Assembly: GCF_900177655.1 (NCBI RefSeq)
Contig: NZ_FXWK01000001.1
Location: 2,418,001-2,482,000 of the forward strand
Length of the DNA stretch: 64,000 bases
DNA from: Devosia lucknowensis
GTDB lineage: Bacteria > Pseudomonadota > Alphaproteobacteria > Rhizobiales > Devosiaceae
Direction of reading: 5' to 3'
The notes under the pieces were generated by a model, which was given only the letters and a program-made list of their open reading frames with translations, was not told the origin of the DNA and ran no database searches. Made by a program: the position numbers and the translations under genes. Below, in pieces: positions 8,065 through 16,363 of this stretch (positions are counted from its first letter, which is position 1; the number at the start of each line of letters is the position of its first letter).

Positions 8065-9687
8065 TTATTCCGACTTCGAGAGCCAGCGGGTGCGGAAGAT
8101 ATTCTTCGCGTTTTCCTCGAAGCCCGAAATCTTGGGCGATACGACGTCCTTGGACACGTACCAGTAGATCGGGATCGCGGCGAATTCGTCCATCGCGATC
8201 TTCTCGGCCTGGGCCAGCAGCTGGGCACGGGCGTCGAGATCGAGCTCGGTCGAGGCCTGGGTCAGCAGGCTGTCGAATTCCTCGTTGGAATAACGGCCGT
8301 AGTTGTTGCCCCAGTTCATCGTACCGGCCTGGTTGGTACCGGTCTTGAGCAGGTCGAGGGTGTTGGACGGATCCGAGTAGTCGAGCAGCCAGCCGGCGCG
8401 GCCGACCTGGAAGTCACCGGCGCGCAGTGCGTCGTAGTGCACGGCGGTTTCGGCATTGAACAGCTCGACCTTCACACCGAGCGGCTCCCACATGGCGGCG
8501 ATCGCCACGGCGATGCGCTGGTGGTTGTCGTTGGTGTTGTAGCGCAGCTGCAGGGTCAGCGGCTTGTCCGGGCCGTAACCGGCTTCGGTCATCAGTTCCT
8601 TGGCATGCTCGACACGCTCTTCATAGGGCGTTGCAGCCCATTCCGGCATGTAGGCATCGGCCTCGGCGACATAGTTGTTGGTGCCCGGCGGGACCCAGCC
8701 ATAGGCCGGCAGTTCGCCGGTGCCCAGGATATCGGGGCCGATCACGTCGCGAACGATCGTGGTCGAGAGGGCTTCACGGATGCGGACGTCGGCCAGCGGC
8801 TGGCCTTCTTCCTGGTTCATCACGTAGTAGTAGACGCCCAGGAACGGAACCACATGGGCTTCGCCCGGCAGGTTGTCCTGCAGCCACTGGTACTGGTCGG
8901 CGGGGAAGTCGGTCAGGATGTCGAATTCACCGGCGCGGTAGCGGTTGAGCGCAGCGGCCTGATCTTCGAGAACGTGGTAGTAGACTTCATCGATCTGCAC
9001 GTTGGCAGCATCGTAGTAGTCCGGGTTCTTTTCCGAACGGACATACGAGCCCGGCAGCCATTCCTTGATCAGGTAGGGGCCGTTGCCGATGATGTTCTCG
9101 ACCTTGGTCCACTCGTCGCCCACTTCGTCCACCAGGTGCTTCGGCACCGGATAGGCGGTGTAGTGGGTCAGCGCGTCGAGGAAGAACGGGGTCGGCGCTT
9201 CGAGGGTGATTTCGAGCGTCTTGTCGTCGATGGCCTTGACGCCGAGCTCGTTGAGATCGGTGATCTCGCCCGAGTTGATGGCTTCCGAGTTCTTGATCGG
9301 GAACTGGAGATAGGCGTAGTCGGCGGCGGTGGCCGGGTTGAACAGGCGCTGGAACGCGAAGACGAAGTCTTCTGCGGTCACGGGTTCGCCATCCGACCAC
9401 TGGATGCCGTCGCGCAGCTTGAAGGTATAGACGGTGCCGTCTTCCGAGATTTCCCAGCTCTCGGCCTGGCCCGGAATGGCCTCGGCCTTGGCGTTCTCGG
9501 TCAGCAGACCCTCGATGTAGTCACCGATGACGCGGTTTTCCCAGTCGCCCGAAGCCTTGTGCGGATCGAGGGTACCCGGATCGCCACCATTGTGCAGCTG
9601 CAGCGTGACCGCGGAGGCCGCTGTGCTCATCATCAGCGCCATGGCGCCGGCGGCCGCAACCGCCTTGAAGGCTGTGGTGAACTTCAT
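8065..9687 (-). CDS. oppA: Periplasmic oligopeptide-binding protein OppA-like
   Basis: Solute-binding protein of 540 residues that delivers substrate to OppBC. The start at 9687 is set by AAGGAG 10 bp upstream; a longer frame from 9738 would place the signal peptide internally. Residues 1-25 (MKFTTAFKAVAAAGAMALMM then A-S-A) form a Sec signal peptide without a lipobox cysteine, so the protein should be soluble in the periplasm. The SBP_bac_5 signature LRDGIQWSDGEPVTAEDFVF follows at about 95. It heads the operon. Confidence 0.92.
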   Translation of the reverse strand: MKFTTAFKAVAAAGAMALMMSTAASAVTLQLHNGGDPGTLDPHKASGDWENRVIGDYIEGLLTENAKAEAIPGQAESWEISEDGTVYTFKLRDGIQWSDGEPVTAEDFVFAFQRLFNPATAADYAYLQFPIKNSEAINSGEITDLNELGVKAIDDKTLEITLEAPTPFFLDALTHYTAYPVPKHLVDEVGDEWTKVENIIGNGPYLIKEWLPGSYVRSEKNPDYYDAANVQIDEVYYHVLEDQAAALNRYRAGEFDILTDFPADQYQWLQDNLPGEAHVVPFLGVYYYVMNQEEGQPLADVRIREALSTTIVRDVIGPDILGTGELPAYGWVPPGTNNYVAEADAYMPEWAATPYEERVEHAKELMTEAGYGPDKPLTLQLRYNTNDNHQRIAVAIAAMWEPLGVKVELFNAETAVHYDALRAGDFQVGRAGWLLDYSDPSNTLDLLKTGTNQAGTMNWGNNYGRYSNEEFDSLLTQASTELDLDARAQLLAQAEKIAMDEFAAIPIYWYVSKDVVSPKISGFEENAKNIFRTRWLSKSE

Positions 9688-9999
9688 TCTCGTCCCATCT
9701 CCTTGTGGAATTCTCGTGTTTCTCTGACAGGCTGCCATTGCAGGCGAGCAGCTCTTTTCATTCGCCGCCGGGTTTTACCCGCCGGTCAAGAATGCTGGAC
9801 GGTATTACGCAATTCCGTCTACTGACAAGCAAAAGATTGACCTAAGCGTCATCTGATCGCCCATTGTGAACATCCTCAAATGGCCCCACCATAAGGCACT
9901 TAATTCTACGAGTTGCGGAGATTGAGGATTCAGATGCTCTCCAATTCGCTGTGTCCAGTGCAAAGACGCTAAAGCGTCCTACTGGCTGCCGCGATTACC
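9688..9999. other. Intergenic region upstream of oppA
   Basis: This 312-bp gap holds the opp promoter on the minus strand and, at its right end, a hairpin ending the fad transcript. A possible promoter on the minus strand near 9790-9830 (TTGTCA, 15-bp spacer, TAATAC) has a short spacer and is weak. I see no gene. Confidence 0.4.
9962..9979 (-). terminator. Candidate terminator of the fadE-fadJ-fadI transcript
   Basis: GACGCT (9965-9970) and AGCGTC (9973-9978) form a tight perfect hairpin. On the minus strand it is followed by TTTG. It lies 21 bp beyond the stop of the small membrane protein. The loop is very short, so strength is uncertain. Confidence 0.5.
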
Positions 10000-10158
10000 C
10001 TAGGCGCCCCCGGCCCCGCCTTGCACAAAAAATATGACGATCGCGATGGCGAACAGCACCGCGAACGGCACCCAGCGCGGCATTGGACCGCGCTGGCGCG
10101 GCGGTTTGGGCTCCGGCTTCTTTTCCGGCCGCCGGAATTTTACGACATTGTCGCTCAT
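10000..10158 (-). CDS. Small single-pass membrane protein coupled to fadI
   Basis: A 52-residue open frame from ATG at 10158-10156 to TAG at 10000-10002. Its ATG overlaps the fadI stop codon as ATGA, the mark of translational coupling. The N-terminal half is basic and proline-rich (MSDNVVKFRRPEKKPEPKPP). After PRWV comes a hydrophobic segment of about 15 residues (PFAVLFAIAIVIFF), then a short G/A tail. This predicts one membrane helix with a basic cytoplasmic N-terminus. I do not recognise a family. Position suggests a role linked to fatty-acid oxidation or membrane docking of the enzymes, but that is inference only. Confidence 0.65.
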   Translation of the reverse strand: MSDNVVKFRRPEKKPEPKPPRQRGPMPRWVPFAVLFAIAIVIFFVQGGAGGA

Positions 10159-11441
10159 GCTGCACTTTCCACCAGGGCCGCCACACCCATGCCGCCGGCG
10201 GTGCAGACCGAGATCAGCGCCCGCTTGTTCGCCTGCCCGGACAGCAGCTTTGCCGTGAGGCCCAGGATACGCGCCCCGGTCGCGGCGAATGGGTGGCCAT
10301 AGGCAAGGCTCGATCCCTTGACGTTGATCTTGGCCGGATCGATGTCGCCCAGAACGGCGTCACGACCGAGCACATCCTTGCAATAGCGGGGATCCTTCCA
10401 GGCCTTGAGCGTACACAGAACCTGGGCGGCGAAAGCCTCGTGCAGTTCGAAATAGTCGATATCGGCAAAGCCGAGGCCGGCCTTCTGCAGCATCTCGCTG
10501 ACGGCAATGGTCGGTGCCATCAGCAACCCCTCGCCATGGGCGAAGTCGTTGCCGGCCACCCGGCCAGTCGTGAGATAGGCAAGGATCGGCAGCCCGCGCG
10601 CCCGTGCCCACTCCTCGCTGGCGAGAAGCACGGCCGAGGCCCCGTCGGTGAGCGGCGTGGAATTACCCGCCGTAAGAGTGCCATGCCCGCTCTTCTTGTC
10701 GAAGGCCGGCTTCAGCGTCGCCATCTTTTCCATGTTGGCGTCGCTGCGCACGTTGTTGTCGCGGACGAGACCGGCGCACTGCACCAGGAGGTCGTCGTGG
10801 AACCCCTCGTCATAGGCCGCGGCCGCGTTGCGGTGGCTGGCTACGGCGAGTGCATCCTGCTCCTGACGGGTGATGTGCCATTCCCGGGCCATCAACTCGC
10901 AATGCTGCCCCATCGATAGACCAGTGCGCGGCTCGTTGACCGAGGGCGCAACCGGCGTCAGTTCACCGAACGAGAAACCCTTGGTGAAAGCCTTGACCTT
11001 GTCGCCTGTGGTCTTGGCGGCATTGGCGTTGAGCAGCCGATGCTGGAATTTTGGGCCGAACACGATCGGGCTGTCGCTGACGCTGTCGGCGCCCGCGGCA
11101 ATGCCGCTGTCGATTTGACCTGATGCGATCTTGCCGGCGAGCACCAGTGCTGCCTGCAGGCTCGTGCCGCAGGCGATCTGCAGCGTTGTGCCCGGCGTGC
11201 GCGGATTGAACCCGGCATCGAGCAAAGCTTCGCGGGCGATATTGAAGTCGCGTGAATGGTTGATCACCGCGCCCGCGATCACCTCGTCCACTTTCTCGCC
11301 CTTCAACCCATACTTGTCGACGATCCCGCCCAGAGCGGCAGACAGCATCGAAAGGTTGGTTTCGTCCGAATAGGCCGTTCCGCCGCGTGCAAAGGGAATG
11401 CGGGCGGATCCGACAATGGCAACGCGCTTGAGTTCATTCAT
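10155..11441 (-). CDS. fadI: Acetyl-CoA acyltransferase (thiolase) FadI
   Basis: Thiolase of 428 residues performing the last step of beta-oxidation: 3-ketoacyl-CoA plus CoA gives acetyl-CoA and a shortened acyl-CoA. The nucleophilic cysteine is C91 in LQIACGTSLQ; the catalytic histidine is H383 in YGHPFAATGAR; the second cysteine is C413 in SVCTAGGMG. Length and the early RVAIVGSARIPFARGGTAY fit the FadI/trifunctional-beta branch better than PhaA/AtoB. AAGGAGAGACAAGA precedes the ATG. It lies 12 bp after fadJ, so the two form a complex-encoding pair. Confidence 0.92.
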   Translation of the reverse strand: MNELKRVAIVGSARIPFARGGTAYSDETNLSMLSAALGGIVDKYGLKGEKVDEVIAGAVINHSRDFNIAREALLDAGFNPRTPGTTLQIACGTSLQAALVLAGKIASGQIDSGIAAGADSVSDSPIVFGPKFQHRLLNANAAKTTGDKVKAFTKGFSFGELTPVAPSVNEPRTGLSMGQHCELMAREWHITRQEQDALAVASHRNAAAAYDEGFHDDLLVQCAGLVRDNNVRSDANMEKMATLKPAFDKKSGHGTLTAGNSTPLTDGASAVLLASEEWARARGLPILAYLTTGRVAGNDFAHGEGLLMAPTIAVSEMLQKAGLGFADIDYFELHEAFAAQVLCTLKAWKDPRYCKDVLGRDAVLGDIDPAKINVKGSSLAYGHPFAATGARILGLTAKLLSGQANKRALISVCTAGGMGVAALVESAA

Positions 11442-11453
11442 TCTTGTCTCTCC

Positions 11454-13415
11454 TTACGCGCGGCCATCGGCGCGGGCCTTCATCGGCCCGCCGAGGAAGG
11501 GGGCAAATCCAGTGCCCATGATAACGCCGATATCGGCCAGTTCCGGCGCGGCGACGACGCCTTCGGCAACCACCACTTCGGTCATGTCGACCATCGGCTT
11601 GACCAGTTCGCGCCCAAGCGCGGCCAGATCGGCGTGAGCGGGCGTTTCGCCCTTCACGGCCTTGCCGTTTTCCCACTTGTAGAAGCCCTCGCCCGTCTTG
11701 CGACCGAGCTTGCCCTCGGCGATCAGTCGCGCAAACCGGCTCTCTGCTGGAACCGCATGACCCAGTTCGGTCGCCACCGACTTGCCGACGTCGAGACCCA
11801 CCGTATCCATGAGTTCGATCGGCCCCATGGGCATGCCGAAGGCCACGGCCGCGGCATCGAGGAGTTCCTTGCTCTCGCCCCGCTCGACCCGCTCCACCGC
11901 GCCCAGCATGTAGGGCATCAGCACGCGGTTGACGAGGAAGCCCGGCGCCGACTTCACCACCACCGGCGACTTGCCGATGGCCAGCGCAAAGCTCGCGCCC
12001 TTGCCGATCTCGGCATCGGTGTTGAAGGTCGACCGGATAACCTCGACCAGCGGCAACTGCGCCACCGGGTTGAAGAAATGCAGCCCGATCAGCCGCGCCG
12101 GGTCCCTCAGAACTTCGGCGATGCGCTCGAGTTCGATCGAGGACGTATTCGTCGCCAGGATCGCCCCCGGCTTGAGCTTGTCCTCGATGCCCTTGAAGAT
12201 CGACTGCTTGACCTCGAGCTTTTCGACCACCGCCTCGATGATCACATCGGCGCGCGGCACGCCTGTCCCCTGCGGGTCGGCAGTCAGGCGCAGCATTGCC
12301 GCATCGACCTCGCGCTTCTTCTTGTAGCGCTTCTGAAACAGCTTCTTCGCGCGATCGAGCGCCGGCTTGATGCGCTCCATGTCGAGATCCTGCAGCGTCA
12401 CGCTCATGCCGCGATAGGCGCACCATGCGGCGATATCGCCGCCCATCACGCCACCGCCGATCACGTGCACCCGCGAAAATTTCGCGCCCTTGAGGCCCTG
12501 TTTCTTGAGCCCCTCGCTGAGGAAGAAAACGCGTCGCAAGTTGGTGGCGGTCGGCGAACCCATCAGCGGCACGAAAGCATCGATTTCGCCCCGGATCATC
12601 GCCCGCCAGTCATTGCCGTGCTTTTCGAACAGGTCGATCAGCGCGTACGGCGCCGGGTAATGCTCCTTGCGCGCCTTCTTGCCGGCCTGCTTGCGCATCT
12701 GGTTTGCGACGGCCTCGCGCACCAGCGGCAGGGCTGCGGCCTTCTTGAGCGCGGGCGCTTCGCTGGCCTTTTTGCGCGCCAGCACCGCCTTGCGGCCTTC
12801 CCAGCGCAGCATGTCGCGATGGCGCACCAGCTTGTCCACGAGGTTGAGCCCCCGCGCCGCGCCGGCGCGCAGCATCTTGCCGGTCAGCATGATCTGCATG
12901 GCATCCACCGGCCCGGCCTGGCGGATCGAGCGGCCCGTGCCGCCGAAGCCCGGGAAGATGCCAAGATTGACTTCCGGAAACCCGATCCGTGTCTTGTCGT
13001 CGTTGACGGCGATGCGATAGTGGCAGGCCAGCGCCAGCTCGAGCCCGCCGCCCAGGCAGAACCCATGGATACCGGCCACGACGGGCACCTTGAGCGCTTC
13101 GATCCGCGCGAACAGCGTATGCGTCCGCCGCAGCGCTTCCGGCAGCACCGAGAAATCGCTCATCGCATCGAACTCGCTGACATCGGCGCCGGCGATGAAC
13201 CCGCTATCCTTGCCCGAAAGCAGCACCACACCGGCCAGCTCGTCGGAATTGGCCAGGTCCTCGAACCGCGAAACCAGCGTCTCGAGCTCCATGATGGCTT
13301 CCCGGCTCAGCGTGTTCACCGACGCCCCGGGTGTGTTGATGGTCAGCCAGCCGATCTTTTCGAGATCGGTATGGAAGCTCCAGTGTTTCGTTTCGGTAGC
13401 CTGTGCGGCGATCAT
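11454..13415 (-). CDS. fadJ: Fatty-acid oxidation complex alpha subunit (enoyl-CoA hydratase/3-hydroxyacyl-CoA dehydrogenase)
   Basis: Bifunctional beta-oxidation enzyme of 653 residues. The start at 13415 is set by GAGGA shortly upstream; the longer frame from 13475 adds non-homologous sequence. Domain order: crotonase at about 15-200, with catalytic glutamates E126 (GGGLELAL) and E148 (FPEVNLG); a linker rich in lysine (205-255); an NAD-binding Rossmann domain opening at I319-G-G-G-V-M-G; then two 3-hydroxyacyl-CoA dehydrogenase C-domains, the last ending at GTGFAPFLGGPMKA. It is about 70 residues shorter than E. coli FadB/FadJ, mostly at the C-terminus, yet all catalytic parts are present. 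It sits between fadE and fadI. Confidence 0.9.
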   Translation of the reverse strand: MIAAQATETKHWSFHTDLEKIGWLTINTPGASVNTLSREAIMELETLVSRFEDLANSDELAGVVLLSGKDSGFIAGADVSEFDAMSDFSVLPEALRRTHTLFARIEALKVPVVAGIHGFCLGGGLELALACHYRIAVNDDKTRIGFPEVNLGIFPGFGGTGRSIRQAGPVDAMQIMLTGKMLRAGAARGLNLVDKLVRHRDMLRWEGRKAVLARKKASEAPALKKAAALPLVREAVANQMRKQAGKKARKEHYPAPYALIDLFEKHGNDWRAMIRGEIDAFVPLMGSPTATNLRRVFFLSEGLKKQGLKGAKFSRVHVIGGGVMGGDIAAWCAYRGMSVTLQDLDMERIKPALDRAKKLFQKRYKKKREVDAAMLRLTADPQGTGVPRADVIIEAVVEKLEVKQSIFKGIEDKLKPGAILATNTSSIELERIAEVLRDPARLIGLHFFNPVAQLPLVEVIRSTFNTDAEIGKGASFALAIGKSPVVVKSAPGFLVNRVLMPYMLGAVERVERGESKELLDAAAVAFGMPMGPIELMDTVGLDVGKSVATELGHAVPAESRFARLIAEGKLGRKTGEGFYKWENGKAVKGETPAHADLAALGRELVKPMVDMTEVVVAEGVVAAPELADIGVIMGTGFAPFLGGPMKARADGRA

Positions 13416-13507
13416 GCTGTTTCCTCGAACCCGGCTTCTCGGCCGATTGTAGTTTCCGGGTGCCACAACACCCACCGCTCCGCCCTCGGGCCTGACCCAG
13501 GGCCTCT

Positions 13508-15973
13508 TTATTCCGCTGCCTGTCGCTCGGGCACTTTCCTGAACGCATCGGGCTCGAAATCGTCGACATTGACCGCCTTGTTCGTGGCGTCGTCGGCAGC
13601 GCGCATGATCCCGGCCTCGTTACCGTTCAGCACGCCCGCTGCAACCGCATCGTCGATGGCATCCCGGTCGAGCCGCCTCTCGATGACGCCCTTGCGCGAA
13701 GCCTTGACGAACTTGGCTTCGATTTCTTCCGCTTCCGTCACCTTGATGAACGCATCTTCCAGAACACCGGTAATGTCCTGCGGATCGTTGGACACATAGA
13801 TGCCTGTGGTCAACCGGTCGCGGAACGCACCCGGCCGCAGCACGGCGCGCACGAACCGATAGTTGACGCGGTCCGAAGCCCGCTTTGCGTGGCGCCCCAG
13901 CGGGAAGCAGAGGAACCGCATGGCGTTGGCGAAGACGGGATTGGGGAAGTTCGCGAACACCTCGTCGAACTTGGCCTCGAGCGAGGCGATCCGGTCGCGC
14001 ATGATGGCCTCGACCAGCTCGCGATCCTCCGCGATCGAACCCTCTTCCTCATAACGCTTGAGCGTGGCCGACATCAGGTAGAGATCGCCCAGGATGTCGG
14101 CAAGGCGTCCCGAAAGCTTCTGCTTGCGCTTGAGCGCACCGCCCAGCACCACCGTGGTCCAGTCCGCCACGAGGGCGAAATCCTGGCTGTAGCGATGCAA
14201 CCGGCGATACCACCGCGCCATGGCGCCCTGGTTCGGCGACGAGGCGAACGCCCCGTTACTGACGCCATGGAGGAAACTCGCCACGATATTGCGCAGCATG
14301 AACTTGGTATGCCCGCCAAAGGCGCTGTCGAAGGCGTCGAGCCCGGCCTTGCGATCCTTGTTCTGCGCCGCCTGGACTTCCCTGAGCAGATAGGGGTGCG
14401 CACGCAGCACACCCTGCGCGAAGGTCATCAGCGTCCGCGTGAGGATGTTGGCGCCTTCGACCGTGATCGCCACCGGCATCGACTGGTAGGCGCCGAACAG
14501 GTAATTGGCCGGCCCGTCCTGGATGGCGCGGCCGCCCTGGATATCGAAGGCATCGTCCATGCTGTCGCGCATGGCTTCCGTCGTCGTGTATTTGAGCAGG
14601 CCCGCGATCACTGCGGGGCGTTGCCCCTCGTCGACCATCGATGCGGTCAGCCGGCGGGTCGCCTCGAACATGTAGGCACGCTTGATCATCTCGCCCAGCG
14701 GCTCGGCCACGCCTTCCATGATGCCCACGGGGATGCCGAACTGGCGGCGTACGCGCGCATAGGCCGAGGTCACGCGCAGCGTCTGCTTGATCGAGGTCGT
14801 TCCGATCGCCGGCAGCGAGATCGCGCGACCGGTCGCCAGGCACTCCATCAGCATGCGCCAGCCCTGGCCGGCATAGGCGGGCCCGCCGATCAGGAAATCC
14901 ATCGGCACGAACATGTCGGTGCCGCGCACCGGACCGTTCATGAACGCCTGCTGCGCCGGATAATGCCGGCGGCCGATATCGAGACCCGGATGGTCGCGCG
15001 GGATCAGCGCCAGCGTGATGCCGATGTCCTGGCCTCGGCCGAGCAGGTTGTCGGGATCCTTGAGAATGAAGGCAAGGCCCACCAGCGTGGCGATCGGCGC
15101 CAGCGTGATATAGCGCTTGTCGAAGCTCAGGCGCACGCCCAGCACTTCCTCGCCCTGATACATGCCCTTGGTGACGATGCCGATGTCTCGCATGCCGCCG
15201 GCGTCGGAGCCCGAATGCACGCCGGTCAGCGCGAAACACGGCACGTCCTGGCCATTGGCCAGCCGGTGAAGATACTTCTGCTTCTGCTCTGGCGTGCCGT
15301 ATTTCTCGAGCAGTTCGCCCGGTCCCAGGGAGTTGGGCACCATCACGGTGATGCCCGCCGCCACCGACCGGCTGGCGATCTTGGAAACGATCATCGACTG
15401 GGCCTGCGCCGAAAAGCCGAGCCCGCCATGCTCCTTGGCGATGAGCATGCCGAGGAAGCCCTTTTCCTTGAGGAACTGCCAGAGTTCGGGGCTGAGATCG
15501 GCCCGGTTGTGGCGGATATCCCAGTCGTCGATCATCCGCGCAGCTTGTTCCGCGGGTCCATCGAGGAAGGCCTGCTCTTCGGGCGTCAGGGTCAGCGGTC
15601 GGATCTTGGTCAGCTTGCCCCAGTCCGGGCGCCCGGAAAACAGTTCCGCGTCCCAGCCCACCGTGCCGGCGTCCAGAGCCTCCTGTTCGGTGCGACTGAC
15701 CTTGGGAAGAATGGATTTGACTGCGCCATAGACTGGCGTGGTCAGCACCGCCATGCGGATCGGCTTGACCGAAAGCAGCAGCAGGGCGACGCCCAGGATC
15801 ACCAGCACCCAGGCAAACCAGCCGAGCGAGTAGACTGCCCCCGTCTGCGTGAAATCCAGCCCTGACAACAGGCCGATGGCTGCGAGCGCCGCACCCCACT
15901 GCCACATCGGGCTTTCCCGCATGGCCAGGGTGGCAAACGCAACAAGACTGATTACGACCAGCAACAGGATCAT
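13508..15973 (-). CDS. fadE: Acyl-CoA dehydrogenase FadE
   Basis: FAD enzyme catalysing the first oxidation of acyl-CoA in beta-oxidation. It has 821 residues, the size of E. coli FadE. The start at 15973 is chosen because GAGGAGG lies 9 bp upstream; the ATG at 15982 directly abuts that sequence. Two hydrophobic segments near 2-18 and 23-65 suggest membrane attachment. The dehydrogenase core (about 130-500) includes GFLGMLIAKEHGGLGFSAQA and FALTGVHSGSDAGG; a FadE-specific C-terminal domain follows. It heads the minus-strand fad operon, with a promoter covered by a palindromic operator at 16123-16150. Confidence 0.93.
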   Translation of the reverse strand: MILLLVVISLVAFATLAMRESPMWQWGAALAAIGLLSGLDFTQTGAVYSLGWFAWVLVILGVALLLLSVKPIRMAVLTTPVYGAVKSILPKVSRTEQEALDAGTVGWDAELFSGRPDWGKLTKIRPLTLTPEEQAFLDGPAEQAARMIDDWDIRHNRADLSPELWQFLKEKGFLGMLIAKEHGGLGFSAQAQSMIVSKIASRSVAAGITVMVPNSLGPGELLEKYGTPEQKQKYLHRLANGQDVPCFALTGVHSGSDAGGMRDIGIVTKGMYQGEEVLGVRLSFDKRYITLAPIATLVGLAFILKDPDNLLGRGQDIGITLALIPRDHPGLDIGRRHYPAQQAFMNGPVRGTDMFVPMDFLIGGPAYAGQGWRMLMECLATGRAISLPAIGTTSIKQTLRVTSAYARVRRQFGIPVGIMEGVAEPLGEMIKRAYMFEATRRLTASMVDEGQRPAVIAGLLKYTTTEAMRDSMDDAFDIQGGRAIQDGPANYLFGAYQSMPVAITVEGANILTRTLMTFAQGVLRAHPYLLREVQAAQNKDRKAGLDAFDSAFGGHTKFMLRNIVASFLHGVSNGAFASSPNQGAMARWYRRLHRYSQDFALVADWTTVVLGGALKRKQKLSGRLADILGDLYLMSATLKRYEEEGSIAEDRELVEAIMRDRIASLEAKFDEVFANFPNPVFANAMRFLCFPLGRHAKRASDRVNYRFVRAVLRPGAFRDRLTTGIYVSNDPQDITGVLEDAFIKVTEAEEIEAKFVKASRKGVIERRLDRDAIDDAVAAGVLNGNEAGIMRAADDATNKAVNVDDFEPDAFRKVPERQAAE

Positions 15974-16122
15974 CGCCCTCATCCTCCTCGGACAGGACAC
16001 CAGCCGCAACCAGGGGCCCGTGCCCGTCATTCTTCAAATGCCGGATCGTTTCCGTCTGGAATCGGCCCGGCCTCTCCTGCCCGGAGGCACCATAGCGTGC
16101 GGCCCCGGAATGTGCAGTGACC

Positions 16123-16150
16123 AGTTTACCGCAGTTTACGTATACGTCAA
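16123..16150 (-). promoter_or_regulatory. fadE promoter with 16-bp operator over the -35 box
   Basis: Read on the minus strand, TTGACGTATACGTAAA (16150-16135) is a near-perfect palindrome with core ACGTATACGT. Its first six bases, TTGACG, serve as -35, and TAAACT (16128-16123) lies 16 bp further as -10. The same layout drives fadD in the opposite direction (16228-16256). A MerR-family product of 18070-18462 is the likely binder; similar ACGT-rich palindromes are known for LiuR-type MerR regulators of proteobacterial catabolism. Confidence 0.68.
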
Positions 16151-16227
16151 CACGCGACCCAATAGGTCCACCTGTCATTGAACCTCCCGGACGCGTTGCG
16201 GTTCCACCACGCCGCTGCGCTAGCAAA

Positions 16228-16256
16228 TTGACGCTAACGTAAAGCCATGTGATATT
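16228..16256 (+). promoter_or_regulatory. fadD promoter with 16-bp operator over the -35 box
   Basis: TTGACGCTAACGTAAA (16228-16243) matches the fadE operator in 14 of 16 positions when both are read towards their own gene. TTGACG is the -35; after exactly 17 bp GATATT (16251-16256) is the -10. Repressor bound here would block RNA polymerase. The remainder of the 390-bp region between fadE and fadD holds no gene. Confidence 0.7.
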
Positions 16257-16363
16257 TTCCTCACGATGCGGAGCGACAGGGACTATCCGCCCGGTTCGAC
16301 AAGACCCGCCAGCATCGCAAGGGAAACCACCTGCCCGCCCAGGGCACTTGGAGGAGAATGCAC

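Noticed and set aside
9995..10186. 63-codon minus-strand frame over the end of fadI
   Set aside because: It is in another frame than the 52-residue membrane protein, which has the ATGA overlap and a coherent membrane helix.
11454..12426. Possible frameshift shortening fadJ at the C-terminus
   Set aside because: The alternative minus-strand frame does not continue the 3-hydroxyacyl-CoA dehydrogenase sequence, and the protein ends at a natural point after GFAPFLGGP; a shorter family variant is more likely.
11256..13799. Plus-strand open frame of 847 codons opposite fadI-fadJ
   Set aside because: It mirrors the codon positions of the real minus-strand genes, has no family signature and is a common artefact of high GC content. 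The same holds for 13889-15865, 32548-34470 (minus), 52895-55258 (minus) and 59020-61107.
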